Below are positions 34,700-45,935 of a stretch of 64,000 bases of DNA, piece by piece (positions within the stretch are counted from its first letter, which is position 1; each line of letters opens with the position of its first letter). The position numbers and the translations under genes were made by a program. Source of the stretch: Maratus speciosus (taxonomy: Eukaryota; Arthropoda; Arachnida; Araneae; Salticidae); the NCBI GenBank assembly GCA_963932465.1, contig OZ010793.1, positions 366,138,459 to 366,202,458 of the forward strand, given 5' to 3'. Below the pieces are notes generated by a model. It had not been told where the DNA came from and ran no database searches. It was given only the letters and a program-made list of their open reading frames with translations.

Positions 34700-35150
34700 T
34701 GTACAACACAAATTCCAAATCCAGAAGCAATTGAATGACTCTTTGAACGAATCATTAAAAAATACGGTCGACATCCGATTTTGCTCTTAAAATATTTGTA
34801 AAACCATAATAAAGCTTTTAAATAATTTGAAATACGTTTGTTTTTAGAAAGGAAACGTTAATCCGGTACAAAATAATTCACGGGAATGAATCACCGAATA
34901 TAGCTATATTCACTGAACACCATAAAGTGTTCTCATTGGTCAGAAAATAGATAGCCTTGAAAAACAGAGGTAATTTTTCGCCATATTTTTAACCGTGTAT
35001 ACTGAATTCAAACTGTAAATAAATGTAAACAAAAGTGAAAAACGTATTTCAAAATATTAATATGCTTTTGCAAAATATTTTAAGAGCATTTAATGAATAG
35101 CTGAAAGAGTCATTCATTTGTTTTTGGATTTGTAATTTGTGCTTATGAAT
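34700..35150. repeat. Foldback element, arms about 110 bp
   Basis: The left arm 34710-34830 and right arm 35042-35145 are inverted copies: CAAATTCCAAATCC against GGATTTGTAATTTG, TGACTC against GAGTCA, CTCTTAAAATATTTG against CAAAATATTTTAAGAG. They are separated by about 210 bp. No TSD was read. Confidence 0.65.
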
Positions 35151-36214
35151 GGCAACGGTAATCGCTTGTATACATCGGAACCGTGTTGTTGGTATCTGGT
35201 TATTTTTAAATTAGATCTTAAAGCGTTATAATTGTATACTTTTTGAAGGTTTGAGAAAAATTGAAGAAGAATATGTTACATAACAAATAGATAGACAGAT
35301 TAAATAAGGCAGTCGGCAAATACGGCATTGGAATGCTTAAGCCTAACGTGGCCGCGTTTGGATTATCAGGAAACGGATGAGTTCAACTCCGGAAGCGTTA
35401 TACATTTTGTGTCATTCTATGTATAATGGCTTGGCGCTTTTTTAAAAAGCTTGGCGCGATTCGGACTTAAGAGAGAGAGATTTGTTGCCAAATTATATAA
35501 ACGTCTACCGTAAACAAATTTGATAAATATGATTATGTTTGTTTATGTACGTATTTAAAAAAAAAAAAAAGGATATTTCGCAAAGTACTACTTGTTTATA
35601 TATAATAATACATCATTGATTTCGGTATGTTAAATATATTGTATAAGTATTGAAAAAATTGCACCAAACAATTTATAGATTGTCAGAAAATACATGTGAA
35701 AAATTTCCATAATTTGCCAAGGACAATTTCTCTGTCAGGCAAAGGTCCTTATAACATTGTGCCATTAAGGGGTCATAGGAGTTTTCCGGCTTCAAAAAAG
35801 GCATTTTTTCTTTTTCATATTCTGAATGTCTGACATTTCATAAATATTCTCTCGAAGACATTTGTAAAAGATCAAACACACAGCAAAGATAAAGCGATTC
35901 GCGTCGCATAGTGCATGAGCGAGCAGTACTTTTTGAAAACTTTTAAGTGCAATTTTACTAAACAAGTCGGTACCCAAAATATCTCGGCAACGGATGAATC
36001 GATTTCCTTATTTTTATTTTTTAATGAAAGCTTATATATTTCCTTAGTCTTTCAAAGTCGCTTAAAAAAAGAAAAGAAATAGTTCGTTTTTTTATAAACA
36101 AAACAAATCAGATTTTTCATTGAAAACCGATATGTTAGGTTTGATGATCCGCCATTTTGTTAAAAATGTAAAATTTCGAAAAAAAAAACATCGGTCAAGG
36201 ACTAGACAATCTAC
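35151..36214. other. AT-rich region with a TTAAGGGG terminus
   Basis: TTAAGGGGTCATAGGAG (35765) resembles the ends of the TTAA elements at 26825 and 60215, but no right partner was found before the next transposon. Two TTGGCGC words flank an AAAGC repeat near 35430. No gene was recognised. Confidence 0.4.
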
Positions 36215-36890
36215 TATAGGGCATTTCCATGAAAAAGTAGACATGAGGGATGAAATTTCAAACTTCTTTTATTATTACAAGTAATATATCAAATTAAAGG
36301 TAAAAATATGACACATATGAAATTACAGAGAACTAAGCTGTAAAACTTATTCTTTTATGGTTTATCTAGGGTCAAAGTTAGGAAAATTTCAAAAAATTTC
36401 AAGTATGTAAAATAAGGTATTTTCATTCCACCAGATGCAATATTTAAAACAGCAGCATTTTCACTCTATGAGCATATATTACTACTTGTGACATTGTTTA
36501 CCTTTTGAAACACTTAATTTTTCAAAATAATTTAAAAGACCCGATTTTTAATACAAATATATTTTTATTGTCTCTCTGTCCCACCCGTCACAAAAAAGAT
36601 GCTCAAGTTATTATACAAAGTTCATTTTTTCTCAAAAATACATGAAACTTTCTGAAAGTCTAATTATTGCAAGTCCAAATAACTATGAAATATTAAAAAA
36701 TCATTAATTTTTTTATTTTGTGTAGAATTTTAGTGTGACGGGTGTGACGAAATCCTTGTGACGGGTGTGACAACATTTTAAATTGTTTAGAAATATATTT
36801 AAATGTTTCTTAAATGAAGTGTAAGGTTGAATCACTATTGTTTCTAAACATATTAAAACAAATGTTGCTTAAAAAAAGATAAATAATAAA

Positions 36891-37470
36891 ATAGTCCAAT
36901 AGCTGTTAAACATTTTAGGGAAGGTATTTGAGGCACCCTGAAAATTTGTGCAACACTTCTTTTGTAATGGCTGAATACAAAATCGAATGTCTGGCTGAAG
37001 GATCGTGGCCCAAAAACTGTGCCAGACACGTGTCAAGTGCCATTTTTTTTTTTGACTACCCAAAAAGGGTATTTGAGGCACGCTGAGATTGAGACAGAAT
37101 AATATTTATACTTAGAAAAAAATATTTTGAAAACGACAGACACTTTAGTCGGCCCAAAAACTGTGCCAGACACGTGTCAAGTGCCATTTTTTGACTACCC
37201 AAAAAAGGTATTTGAGGCACGCTGAGATTGAGACAGAATAATATTTATGCTTAGAAAAAAATATTTTGAAAATGACAGACACTTTAGTCGGCACAAAAAC
37301 TGTGCCAGACACGTGTCAAGTGCCATTTTTTGTCTGGCACAGCTTTTGGGCCACGATCCTTCAGCCAGACATTCGATTTTGTATTCAGGCATTACAAAAG
37401 AAGTGTTGCACAAATTTTCAGGGTGCCTCAAATACCTACTCAAAAATGTTCAACAGCTCTCCTACTAATA
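36891..37470. repeat. Foldback with an internal two-copy tandem repeat
   Basis: Arms 36891-37040 and about 37330-37470 are near-identical inverted copies. Shared words are AGGTATTTGAGGCACCCTG, GCAACACTTCTTTTGTAATG and AAAATCGAATGTCTGGCTGA. The centre holds two roughly 129-bp direct copies (for example GGTATTTGAGGCACGCTGAG at 37078 and 37207), each followed by GTGCCAGACACGTGTCAAG. It interrupts the 5' side of the larger transposon. Confidence 0.8.
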
Positions 37471-37599
37471 TATGTTTGAATTATTTTAGCGAATGGTGAG
37501 TTGGTGGCAATTTACTTTAACTTTTGATAGATTTTCAAGAAAATGAAAATTTATTATTAATATTCTTTACATAACTGTAACTCAATCCAGTTATTTTGA

Positions 37600-38595
37600 A
37601 GAAGCCGAAAATAATATGGGAGACACTGAAGCAATAATACAAGTGAGCTTTGCCAAGAACTATAGTGCTGTTTCTCAAAATGAGACCCAGAGTCCTCACT
37701 GAACTCATCCTCAATTCACCATTTTTACATGCTTTGCATTGTTGAAAGGTAATGTGATTCGCTCCTTTGTAGTAATCAATAACGAATTGCAGCATGTTAA
37801 ATAAGTATGCTCTATGGGTATTTTTAAATGTCATTACTACTAGTCTGAAAACAGTTTCCCCATCTCAAAATGGTGAAATTTTTTTCTGATGGCTTGTGCA
37901 GCCCTGTTTAAAAACAAATATAACATTTCAAACTTGTGCTTCTTTATCAAAGATTTTAAACTAACATGCAAATGGAACTTTTGGCCACTTCTCATGGGAA
38001 AAGAGTGGTTGACGAAATTGGGGGATTGATAAAGTCAAGACTCAAGAGTGTGGGTTTTGCTTAAGTCCAGAAAAGTAATTAGTTATTTCTGCTTTGGATT
38101 TTTTTAAATGTGCACAGGAGATTGGTGTAATAAAGACAATGTGTCAGCAGAGAAAATACTGGAAACTAAACAAATACTGACAAAAGGATGGGAAGGCATC
38201 AAGTCTTATCACCACTTTAAGGTAAGTGCTGATAGTGATAGTACCAACTTTTTGATTGGACAAACTACGGAATCAACACTAAGGGAGGTAAGTCACTGCT
38301 AATCGCGAATCTCCACCCAGAAAGATTTTGAAAGCATCAGATTTAAATATTGGAGACTATGTTGTGGTTTCCCTGGTCAGTAAGAAAAAGCGCAATAGCT
38401 TGTACCTTGTACTGCGTTAATGTCTTGAATATCAACTTCCGTAAGGAAGAAATAAGCTTAAAATACATGCAAGCCAGTGGACCACACTGGATTTGGCCAG
38501 ATATAGATGACATCTCAATTGAAAACTTTTTTTCCATTGTAAAAAAAGTAGCTACACCATCACTTATAACAAGTAGGGGACACTACAAATTTTAA
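37600..38595 (+). pseudogene. Decayed transposase-like gene of the surrounding transposon
   Basis: Translating across stops and frameshifts gives, in order, VSFAKNYSAVSQNETQS with a following THPQFTIFTCFALLKG, then SFVVINNELQHVK, then KWNF-ATSHGKRVVDEIGG (about 37975-38025), and a C-terminal part with PVDHTGFGQI. The NYS/SHGK/GGxxK order is one I remember from a widespread, poorly named group of invertebrate transposon proteins, but I cannot name the superfamily with confidence. Many stops; not functional. Confidence 0.45.
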
Positions 38596-40040
38596 ACTAA
38601 TCGCATACAGATGTTGTTTTATTAAATTTTGTTTGTATATTAGCTATTGTCAAGTTTTCTGTCAATACCGATTGCTGTTTTTGTTTTGTAAATAATTTTA
38701 AAATTGTATGCTTTGCATGATGTCACACCCGTCACAACTTTGTCACGCCCGTCACAGCAGAAAAAAAATTCTTATACATTAAAATAATTAAAATTTATTA
38801 TGAAAATTATGCATTAAGTTTAATCTAAGTCTCTTTTATTAGAAAAAAATTGTTTTAATAATGAAACATTTAAATATTCACAGGAATTTTAACAAATGTG
38901 TATGCAAGTGAAAACTCATGTCCGGAGAGAGTCACACCCGTCACAAGATTTAATTTTTTTTTTTTTTTTTTAATTGAAAACTATTAAAGTTTCATCCTTG
39001 CTCAATTATTCAAGCATATGCATGGATAAACATATTTTAAATACTTTTCAGGGATTTAATGGCTAATTTATTGCCTAAAATATAGATATAACCTCTTAAA
39101 ATTGTGCCTGGATGTCACACCCGTCACAATGGAAAGGCCCTATATACATAAAATAACTCAGAAAATACGACAGAAAGTGTTTAAAAGAAGACAATTAACA
39201 ATGTTGAACAGTCTAGTAAAGAAAATTTTTAATCCAATGAAAAGCATAAAGTTTCTCATTTTATCTCTCATTAAAAGAAGACAGTTAACAATGTTGAACA
39301 GGTTAGCAAAGGAAATTTTAATCAACAAAAAGCATAAAGTTTCTCTTTTTCTCTCTCATTAACAGAAGATAGTTAACAATGTTGAACAGATTTGTAAAGA
39401 AAAATTTTAAACCAACTAAAAGCATAAAGTTTCTCTTTTTATTTCTCATTAAAACAAGACAGTTAACAATGTTGAACAGGTTAGCAAAGGAAATTTTAAT
39501 CATCAAAAAGCATAAAGTTTCTCTTATTCTCTCATTAAAAAGAGACAGTTGACAATGTTGTACAGGTTAATAAAGAAAATTTTTTAAATCAACTAAAAGC
39601 ATAAAGTTTCTCGTTTCATTTCTCATTAAAAGAAGACAGTTAACAATGTTGAACAGGTTACTAAAGAAAAATTTTAATCCAATTAAAAGCATAAAGTTTC
39701 TATTTTTATCTCTCCTTAAAAAAAGACAGTTAACAATGCTGAACAGGTTAGCAAAGGAAATTTTAATCAACAAAAAGCATAAAGTCTCTCTTTTTATATC
39801 TCATTAAAAGAAGACAGTTAACAATGTTGAACAGGTTACTAAAGAAAAACTTTAATCCAACTAAAAGAATAAAGTTTCTCTTTAAATCTCTCCTTAAAAG
39901 AAGACAGTTAACAGTGCTGAATAGGTTAGCAAAGGAAATTTTAATCAACAAAAAGCATAAAGTTTCTCTATTTATCTCTCATTAAAAGAAGACAGTTAAC
40001 AATGTTGAACAGGTTTGTAAAGAAAAATTTTAAACCAACT

Positions 40041-40744
40041 AAAAACATAAATATAATAAAACACACGTACTACAATATATATTAAAACACACATACACAC
40101 ATAAATAACGCCTGCATTCAACAGTTAAAGGTATATATAAATATTATACAGACATACATACAATAAATACAATAAACCCAACTCGAGTGAAAAATTAGCC
40201 AGAGCCAGGAATCGAACCCGGGACCACGGTATACCCGGGACTGCTGCTCTAACCACTGAGCTGCTAATCTCGAGAGATTAAAAGCAAAGATATTCATAAA
40301 ATAAACTAAAAAAAAATAATTTCATGCGAATTATTAAAATGTTGCAGGATGTAAGTGATGAAAGTGTTGAAAATCGTAAATGAAAGATAATGCGATGGAA
40401 AAAAAAAAAGGATGATAAATTCATAAGAGATAGTAATAGCAAAATACATAGTGAGTTCATATTACTACTGAAATGGCATTGAATCGATATGTATTTCTGA
40501 AATATACAATAAACTGAAAGAGAATATTTAATATTGTTACTTATTATAAATAGAAATCCATAAAACGTTGATGGGTGCATTATTTTTTAACATATTATTC
40601 AATGATAAAAATATATTTTTCTGCAGATTTTGATTCTATAGTTCTAATATAAAGGCTCTGGCTAATTTTTCGCTCCAGTTGGGTTTATTGTATTTATTGT
40701 ATGTATGTCTGTATAATATTTATATATATCTTTAAAAACATAAA
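40041..40744. mobile_element. Retroposon-like insertion with 11-bp TSD
   Basis: The insert 40052-40733 is flanked by AAAAACATAAA (40041-40051, 40734-40744), which is also the minisatellite consensus at that point. Its left part (40052-about 40262) is a tRNA-headed SINE in minus orientation, including a tRNA-like head at about 40198-40262. Its right part (about 40657-40733) is the same body sequence in plus orientation, ending TGTATAATATTTATATATA. A 373-bp unrelated block lies between. Both outer ends match those of the 20493-20915 insertion. Confidence 0.7.
40266..40638. repeat. 373-bp duplicated block, copy 1
   Basis: Nearly identical to 41188-41557 in direct orientation, with a handful of substitutions and A-run length changes. 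It begins AATCTCGAGAGATTAAAAGC and ends GCAGATTTTGATTCTA. This copy sits inside the TSD-flanked insertion. The minus-strand frame it contains (about 100 codons) is hydrophobic and low-complexity, with no recognisable domain. Confidence 0.85.
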
Positions 40745-40860
40745 GTTTCTCTTTTTATTTTTCATTAAAACAAGACAGTTAACAAATTTAAACAGGTTAG
40801 TAAAGAAAATTTTAAATCCAACTAAAAGCATAAAGTTTCTTTACTTATCTACCATTAAAT

Positions 40861-41187
40861 GTGGGATTTTATTACTAAGGAAATCCCGATCCAAAAATTT
40901 TACAACCGAAAACGACATCACAGAAGAAAATGTGTTGTCATCATTAATCATTATTTTTTAAATAGGAACTTCTAATAGTTTTTAATGATTATGTTTAAAT
41001 GGCGGAACGGTTTTAGGCATTTCATTTCACTCGCATTGAGATTTTGTTGAGGACATTTGTAAGCATTCAAATTTTTTTAAAGAGCGATCACATATGTAAG
41101 ATCATCTTTGCTTAAAATAATTATTTAAAAAAATTTAAATGAATAATACCGTGAATTTAAAATTGTGAAAAAAAAGATATATAAGTA
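40861..41187. other. Spacer between minisatellite and duplicated block
   Basis: AT-rich. No gene, RNA or transposon end was seen. Confidence 0.5.
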
Positions 41188-41557
41188 AATCTCGAGAGAT
41201 TAAAAGCAAAGATATTCATAAAATAAACTAAAAAAATAATTTCATGCGAATTATTAAAATGTTGCAGGGTGTAAGTGATGAAAGTGTTGAAAATCGTAAA
41301 TGAAAGATAATGCGATGGAAAAAAAAAAGGATGATAAATTCATAAGAGATAGTAATAGCAAAATACATAGTGAGTTCATATTACTATTGAAATGACATTG
41401 AATCGATATGTATTTTTGAAATATACAATAAACTGAAAGAGAATATTTAATATTGTTACTTATTATAAACAGAAATCCATAAAACATTGATGGGTGCATT
41501 ATTTTTTAACGTATTATTCAATGATAAAATTATATTTTTCCGCAGATTTTGATTCTA
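41188..41557. repeat. 373-bp duplicated block, copy 2
   Basis: The second copy of the block at 40266-40638, not flanked by SINE sequence. It may be the source locus of the block carried in the nearby insertion, or both may be members of an unrecognised repeat family. Confidence 0.8.
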
Positions 41558-41586
41558 CAATTGTAGTCAGGAAAACTTTGAAAATA

Positions 41587-44395
41587 CAGTGAAACCCCGA
41601 TTTAACGTTTTTCAAGGGACCACAAAGAAATGACGTTATATGCGGGAAAACGTTAAATCGGGGTAAGACAAATCAAAACCCTGAGCATAAAATAAAGATT
41701 AATTTAGGTGACATACCTTTTATTTCTTCATTTACATAGTCGTTTAGACATCAGTTTGCTAAATTATGTTTTTAAAGAAATCGGTTATTTTACTTTGAGT
41801 CATCTGTTTAGCAGCTACATCACAAATCGCAGTCTCAACATACATAAGTTTTTGCAAGCTTTTCTCTTGACGTTTACTATTTGAAAGGACCGCTTTTACT
41901 GTTTTCAAAGCTTGAATGGCTTCGGTAGCAGAAGGAATTCCATGTTCCTGATCATCATCCTCATCATCCGAGCTATCGGATTCTGAGTCTATCATATCAT
42001 GTAGAGTCGGAATCTCTGACGCCACAATGTTTGAATCACAAGCGAGATAATTCTCGCGATCTATATCTGTGTAATGAAAAAACTCATCCATTTCATGATT
42101 ATCTTCATTTTCTCTTTCCTCGTACTCTTCATCATCTCTATTCTCCGGAAAACCACCTTTTACAAAAGAACTTGATATACATTTTCTCCCGACTCTCTCC
42201 CATGCTGAAGAAATCATATGAAGAGCTTCTAGGATGTTTATAGATTTTCTCTTGCCTCCAGATTCTACACGAAGAAGAGGTTTTTTCAAAAGTTGGTTTC
42301 TGTAGTGTACTTTGAACGATCGTATGATCCCCAAGTCACAAGGTTGAACTTTAGTAGTGCAATTGGCAGGGAACAATTCTATTTGCACATTTTGTAACTT
42401 TAAATGTAAAACATGGGCTGAACATTGATCAGCAAAGAAAAGAATCTTACATTTCTATAAGCGCATTTGTCTGTCCAATTTGCGAAGAAAGTTTTCAAAA
42501 ATTGTCCTTCTCATCCAAGATTTTATGTTTGAGTCATATTCAACATCGTTACCTTGAAGAACCTCGGTTTTTTGGATTTCCCAACAACTAATGGTGTTAT
42601 ATTTTCACTCCCGTCTGAATTCGTGCATAACAGTACAGTCAGTCGTAGTTTGGATACTTTCCCACTATGGCAGTTTTCGCCTTTTACTGCAAAAATCTTA
42701 TCAGGAAGAAGATTGTAAAACAATCCTGTCTCTTCAGCATTGAAAATGTCTTTTCTAGAATATTCTTGTATCAAAGACGCCAATGTGTTCTCGATCTACT
42801 CTTGGACAGTTTCAGTATCGATGCCAGCAGATTCGCCACAAATGGACTTATAGGATAAATTGTGCCTCTTTTTGAAGCGGTCAATCCACCTGTTTGAAGC
42901 TGTAAATCTTTGAATTCCTAATTTAGAAGCGATTTCTATTGCTTCCACTTTTAAAATAGGGCCATTTATAGGAATGTTTGTTGCACGAACTTCGTTGAAC
43001 CATTGAAAAAGTAAATTTTCTAATTCCTCAAAAGGTGATGATGTCACATTTTTTCTTTTTTTTAGCCATTTTACCCATCTTTTCCAAATTTTTCTCCTTT
43101 AAATCTGCTTGTTTTAAAATTGTTTGCAAAGTTGAATATGGAATTCCAATTAAATTAGCAAAATCAGTTTTACTTCAACTGTAATCTTTGGCCTTTTTTT
43201 TTATGATTTCCGCTTTTTCCTGTAAAGAAAATCGCTTTCTTTTTGACGCCATATTTCCACTGTCAAGCTAACAACATAAATTATTTAACGAATGCTATCA
43301 GTTTCTTTAAATAAACTAGACGTTAGTAACTAGAAAGCTCTACTCGCGAGCAACCAATCATACTGATCCAAAGCAGAGGCTATGCCAACGCGCCGGAAAG
43401 AAAAACTCCAGTTCCGTGCTATGAATTCGAGCTTCCCGTTTTCTAAGCGTGCATTAAATTTTTTTTATCAGAATTTCCCACGCAAGACATTTCTTTTAAA
43501 CATAAAAAAGCAAAAAAGAAATTTAACAAGTAAAAAATATTAAACACTAAAAACATTTTCTACAGACCTTTTTTAAAAAAGTAATTTTACAGTAATATTT
43601 TCGTCATCAGGTGATGGTGTGTGCTCTGCCCTCCGTTAACCCCCGTTTAAAATAGTTTTTAAACATATAAACGTAAAAAGTAAAACTCAATTTAACATTG
43701 ACTTTCATAGACAGTTCAGGGGGCTCTGCCTCCCCCACCTCCAACCCTCATGATGAAATTTTCTTAGTTCCAGTTTCTGTTACTGCGATTATTATTTTAA
43801 GTCACTTGTGAAGAATAACCAAACTCATCACAGTAAAAGAAAATTTAATTAAAAATTTTAAAAGGTTCAATTAATTTTTTAAAAACAAAATTACAAAAGA
43901 ATTTTGATTTTTTCCAAATTATTTTGTTATAGAACCATTTATCCCTTTATGTCATAAGTTGGCGATGCTTTAACATTAGCAAAATATTATTGATTGCTTG
44001 TGGGCCGAGTTTCCCTGCTTCTAAGCTCTAGTAAGCAAAATCCAATCAGATAAAAAGGCGCGAATGAAAAAGGGAGAGGGGGACTGACACTTGCACCTGC
44101 AGTTGGTAAAAAATAATAGTAATAATAAAAAAACAAAGAGAGGGAGGATTCTGAGTTTTGCAAGCATGTATTGACTTTGAATACGCTTTTTTTCTCAACA
44201 GATTTATTTATCCAATTTATTTTAGGAAATTTTCATGCATTTTTTCCCCCGCTGAAAATACGTTAAATGCGGGAAATTTTCGAAAGTGATAACGTTAAAT
44301 CCGGGATTTTTTTAACATTACGAGTATAGAAAATTCATTGGGACTAATGAATAATGACGTTACATGCGGGAAATCGTTAAGTACGGGTTATGTTA
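41587..44395 (-). mobile_element. Tigger/pogo transposon, about 2.8 kb, autonomous-type but dead
   Basis: Left end CAGTGAAACCCCGATTTAAC follows TA (41585-41586). The right end is degraded but carries the matching inverted words GATTTCCCGCATGTAACG and CGTACTTAACG within 44,340-44,395. Inverted copies of TTAACG and GCGGGAAA words recur within about 150 bp of both ends (44,255-44,320 on the right). The exact right end is uncertain by about 10 bp. It encodes one transposase on the minus strand. Confidence 0.82.
41759..43252 (-). pseudogene. Tigger/pogo transposase (CENP-B-like), broken
   Basis: Starts MASKRKRFSLQEKAEIIKKK, a psq/CENP-B N-terminal helix-turn-helix. A CENP-B-type second DNA-binding domain follows (ASKLGIQRFTASNRWIDRFK). 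The DDE domain reads FNAEETGLFYNLLPDKIF, FFADQCSAHVLH and QPCDLGIIRSFK, and an acidic tail with ESDSSDDEDDDQ comes last. The second and third catalytic aspartates are visible, but the first, normally D in a DETGLF motif, is E. Stops follow AKDYS, ETVQE and DRQMRL; frameshifts fall in the lysine run near 43060 and near 42545. Most of the length, about 490 residues, is still readable. Confidence 0.9.
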
Positions 44396-45067
44396 AATCG
44401 TAACATACCTCCAACCTCGAAAAATTCGCAAACCTTAGTCCAAAATTTCCTGGCATTCTCCAGTTAAAAGAGGGATTTTTTTTCAAATAGCAGAAAAATC
44501 TCTTCCAATCACAGGGGTATTCCGGAAACTTGCTGGCCTGCACTTTTTAGGCACGATATTTTTATTTGTTTATTTATTTATTTATTTGAAGGTGCAGTAA
44601 ATATCATCATAGGACAGCAAGCGCTTATAGCTCAAGGTAAAATCCCATTTATCTAAAAGCTGCAAATACTATTCGATTGCAAATCAATAGTCATGCCTTC
44701 CAATTTAATGCTTTTACGTACAAAAAATGAGTATGAATGTGTCAGAAATTTTCGCATTGATGAGCAAGAAAAAAAAAAATTTTAGACAATCATTATAAAT
44801 AAGTGGAATTTAGGATTTTTTTAAATTTTTATTTTTCTGAACGGCAGAAAGTTCTACCTACTTTTGAAAAATTATACGCCTTTAAGCAATGCGTATTTTA
44901 CGGGTAAAAATTAAAAGTTGCCACGCTTATATCCATTTCTCATTCTTCTTTATATTAGAATGCAACAACACGTTCTGTATAAGTTATATTTTCAAGGCCT
45001 TTTTTCACACAGTTCTTTCGTATCGTATTTTAGAAGAAAAATGTAATTTCTGAAAGTCCTTGAACGT
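44396..45067. other. AT-rich spacer
   Basis: A TTTA tetranucleotide run lies at about 44555-44585. No gene, RNA or clear element was recognised. Confidence 0.5.
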
Positions 45068-45513
45068 TTAAGGGGGTGGTTACTCAACTTCGGAATTCTC
45101 CTCCATAATGTGATGTCTGTGGACTTTTGATGCATTCGTATATTTAAAATATCTTCTGGGGAAATTCATATTTTAAACATCTTTTTTCTGTGTACTCTTC
45201 TTAAAGGATGTATCTTTTTTTCTTAGTTCTCAAAAAATTTCTAAAATCTACACTGAATTTAATATTTTATGTGTTAAAACCGGGCGAACTGTGAGTAAGA
45301 TTTTAACACTTCATTTAAAATTAAGTCTATACTTTAGAAATATTTTTGAGAAAAAACGAAAAAAAGAGACATCTTTTAGGAAGTGTACACAAAAGATAGA
45401 AGCTAAAAATATTAATTTCCCGAGGAGATATTTTAAAGATACGAATGCATCAAACGCCCATAGACTTTACATTAGTGAGGGGAAATCGGATGCTGAGTGA
45501 CCAGTACCCTTAA
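45068..45513. mobile_element. TTAA-flanked palindromic MITE, 438 bp
   Basis: TTAA bounds the element on both sides (45068-45071, 45510-45513). The ends are AGGGGGTGGTTACTC and the reverse complement of AGGGTACTGGTCACTC. Inversion continues inward through GATGCATTCGTAT-type words near 45131 and 45440 and TTTTGAGAA/TTCTCAAAA near 45230 and 45340, so nearly all of it folds back. Same style as the elements at 26825 and 60215. Confidence 0.75.
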
Positions 45514-45935
45514 GGCTGTTCTCGAACCCAAAAGGGCAACTTTATGACGTACGTTCCAATTTATTTTTGTCCGAAAATGCATGAAACTAGCAAGTGTTGT
45601 TGTTCTGAAACTATGTAATCAAACTGTTTTTTCCGTGTTTTTGGAAACACAATAAATCTTTCAGAAAATAGTGCCAAAGTGGGCTTTTGAACCGAATTTC
45701 CAGGCGACAGCAGAAAAACCAGTCAGCGAAGAAAGAAAATCATCTTGTCACGTGACCAAAGTCGCTTATAACTCAATAGGTAATTTATTGATCAAAAATG
45801 GAAAACACAGTTCGATCCCAAATCGCCTCCATAGTCAGGTTTTCCAATTTTGTATCTTTCCGTTAAAAAATGAATTTGTAAATGTGTCAAAACGTTTCGC
45901 GCTTGTCGAGCAGAGCAGTTGAGAACAACCTTACA
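45510..45935. mobile_element. Probable second MITE abutting the first
   Basis: TTAAGGCTGTTCTCGA (45510) is matched in inverse by TGAGAACAACCTTAC ending near 45935, giving an element of about 420 bp that shares the TTAA at 45510. The interior frame starting MPKWAFEPN has no recognisable domain. The right TTAA is not preserved, so the call is tentative. Confidence 0.4.

Larger units (their letters stand above)
36215..39144 (+). mobile_element. 2.9-kb DNA transposon with 15-bp subterminal motifs, family uncertain
   Basis: TATAGGGCATTTCCAT (36215-36230) is inverted at 39129-39144 with one mismatch, and the first four bases may be a TATA target duplication. The word GTCACACCCGTCACA occurs on the plus strand at about 36579 (one change), 38722, 38742 (one change), 38931 and 39113, and on the minus strand near 36735 and 36757. 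A decayed protein gene lies at about 37600-38595 and a foldback sits at 36891-37470. The superfamily was not identified from the termini. Confidence 0.65.
39165..40860. repeat. Minisatellite, about 88-91-bp units, interrupted once
   Basis: About ten tandem units run from 39165 to 40051, each with AAGACAGTTAACAATGTTG, GAACAGGTTAGCAAAG, AATTTTAATC and AAAAGCATAAAGTTTCTC. One more unit or more resumes at 40734-40860 after an insertion. Two alternating subtypes are visible (GTTAGCAAAGGAAATTT and GTTACTAAAGAAAAATT), hinting at a dimeric higher-order unit. The repeated frames of about 60-86 residues arise from the periodicity. Confidence 0.85.

Noticed and set aside
37247..37499. Two overlapping plus-strand frames of about 75 codons with similar peptides
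   Set aside because: They are the arm and centre of the 36891-37470 foldback, read in two frames and mirrored on the other strand.
39318..39951. Repeated minus-strand frames of about 62-68 codons with the same NLFNIVNCLLL-type sequence
   Set aside because: They arise because the roughly 89-bp minisatellite is read through in one frame. They are periodic copies, broken at irregular points, without start or promoter context.
40278..40580. 100-codon hydrophobic frame, duplicated at 41254-41499, as a membrane protein gene
   Set aside because: It is low-complexity (Phe/Ser/Leu/Ile from T-rich DNA), the second copy is truncated by an indel, and the DNA is non-coding-like on both strands.
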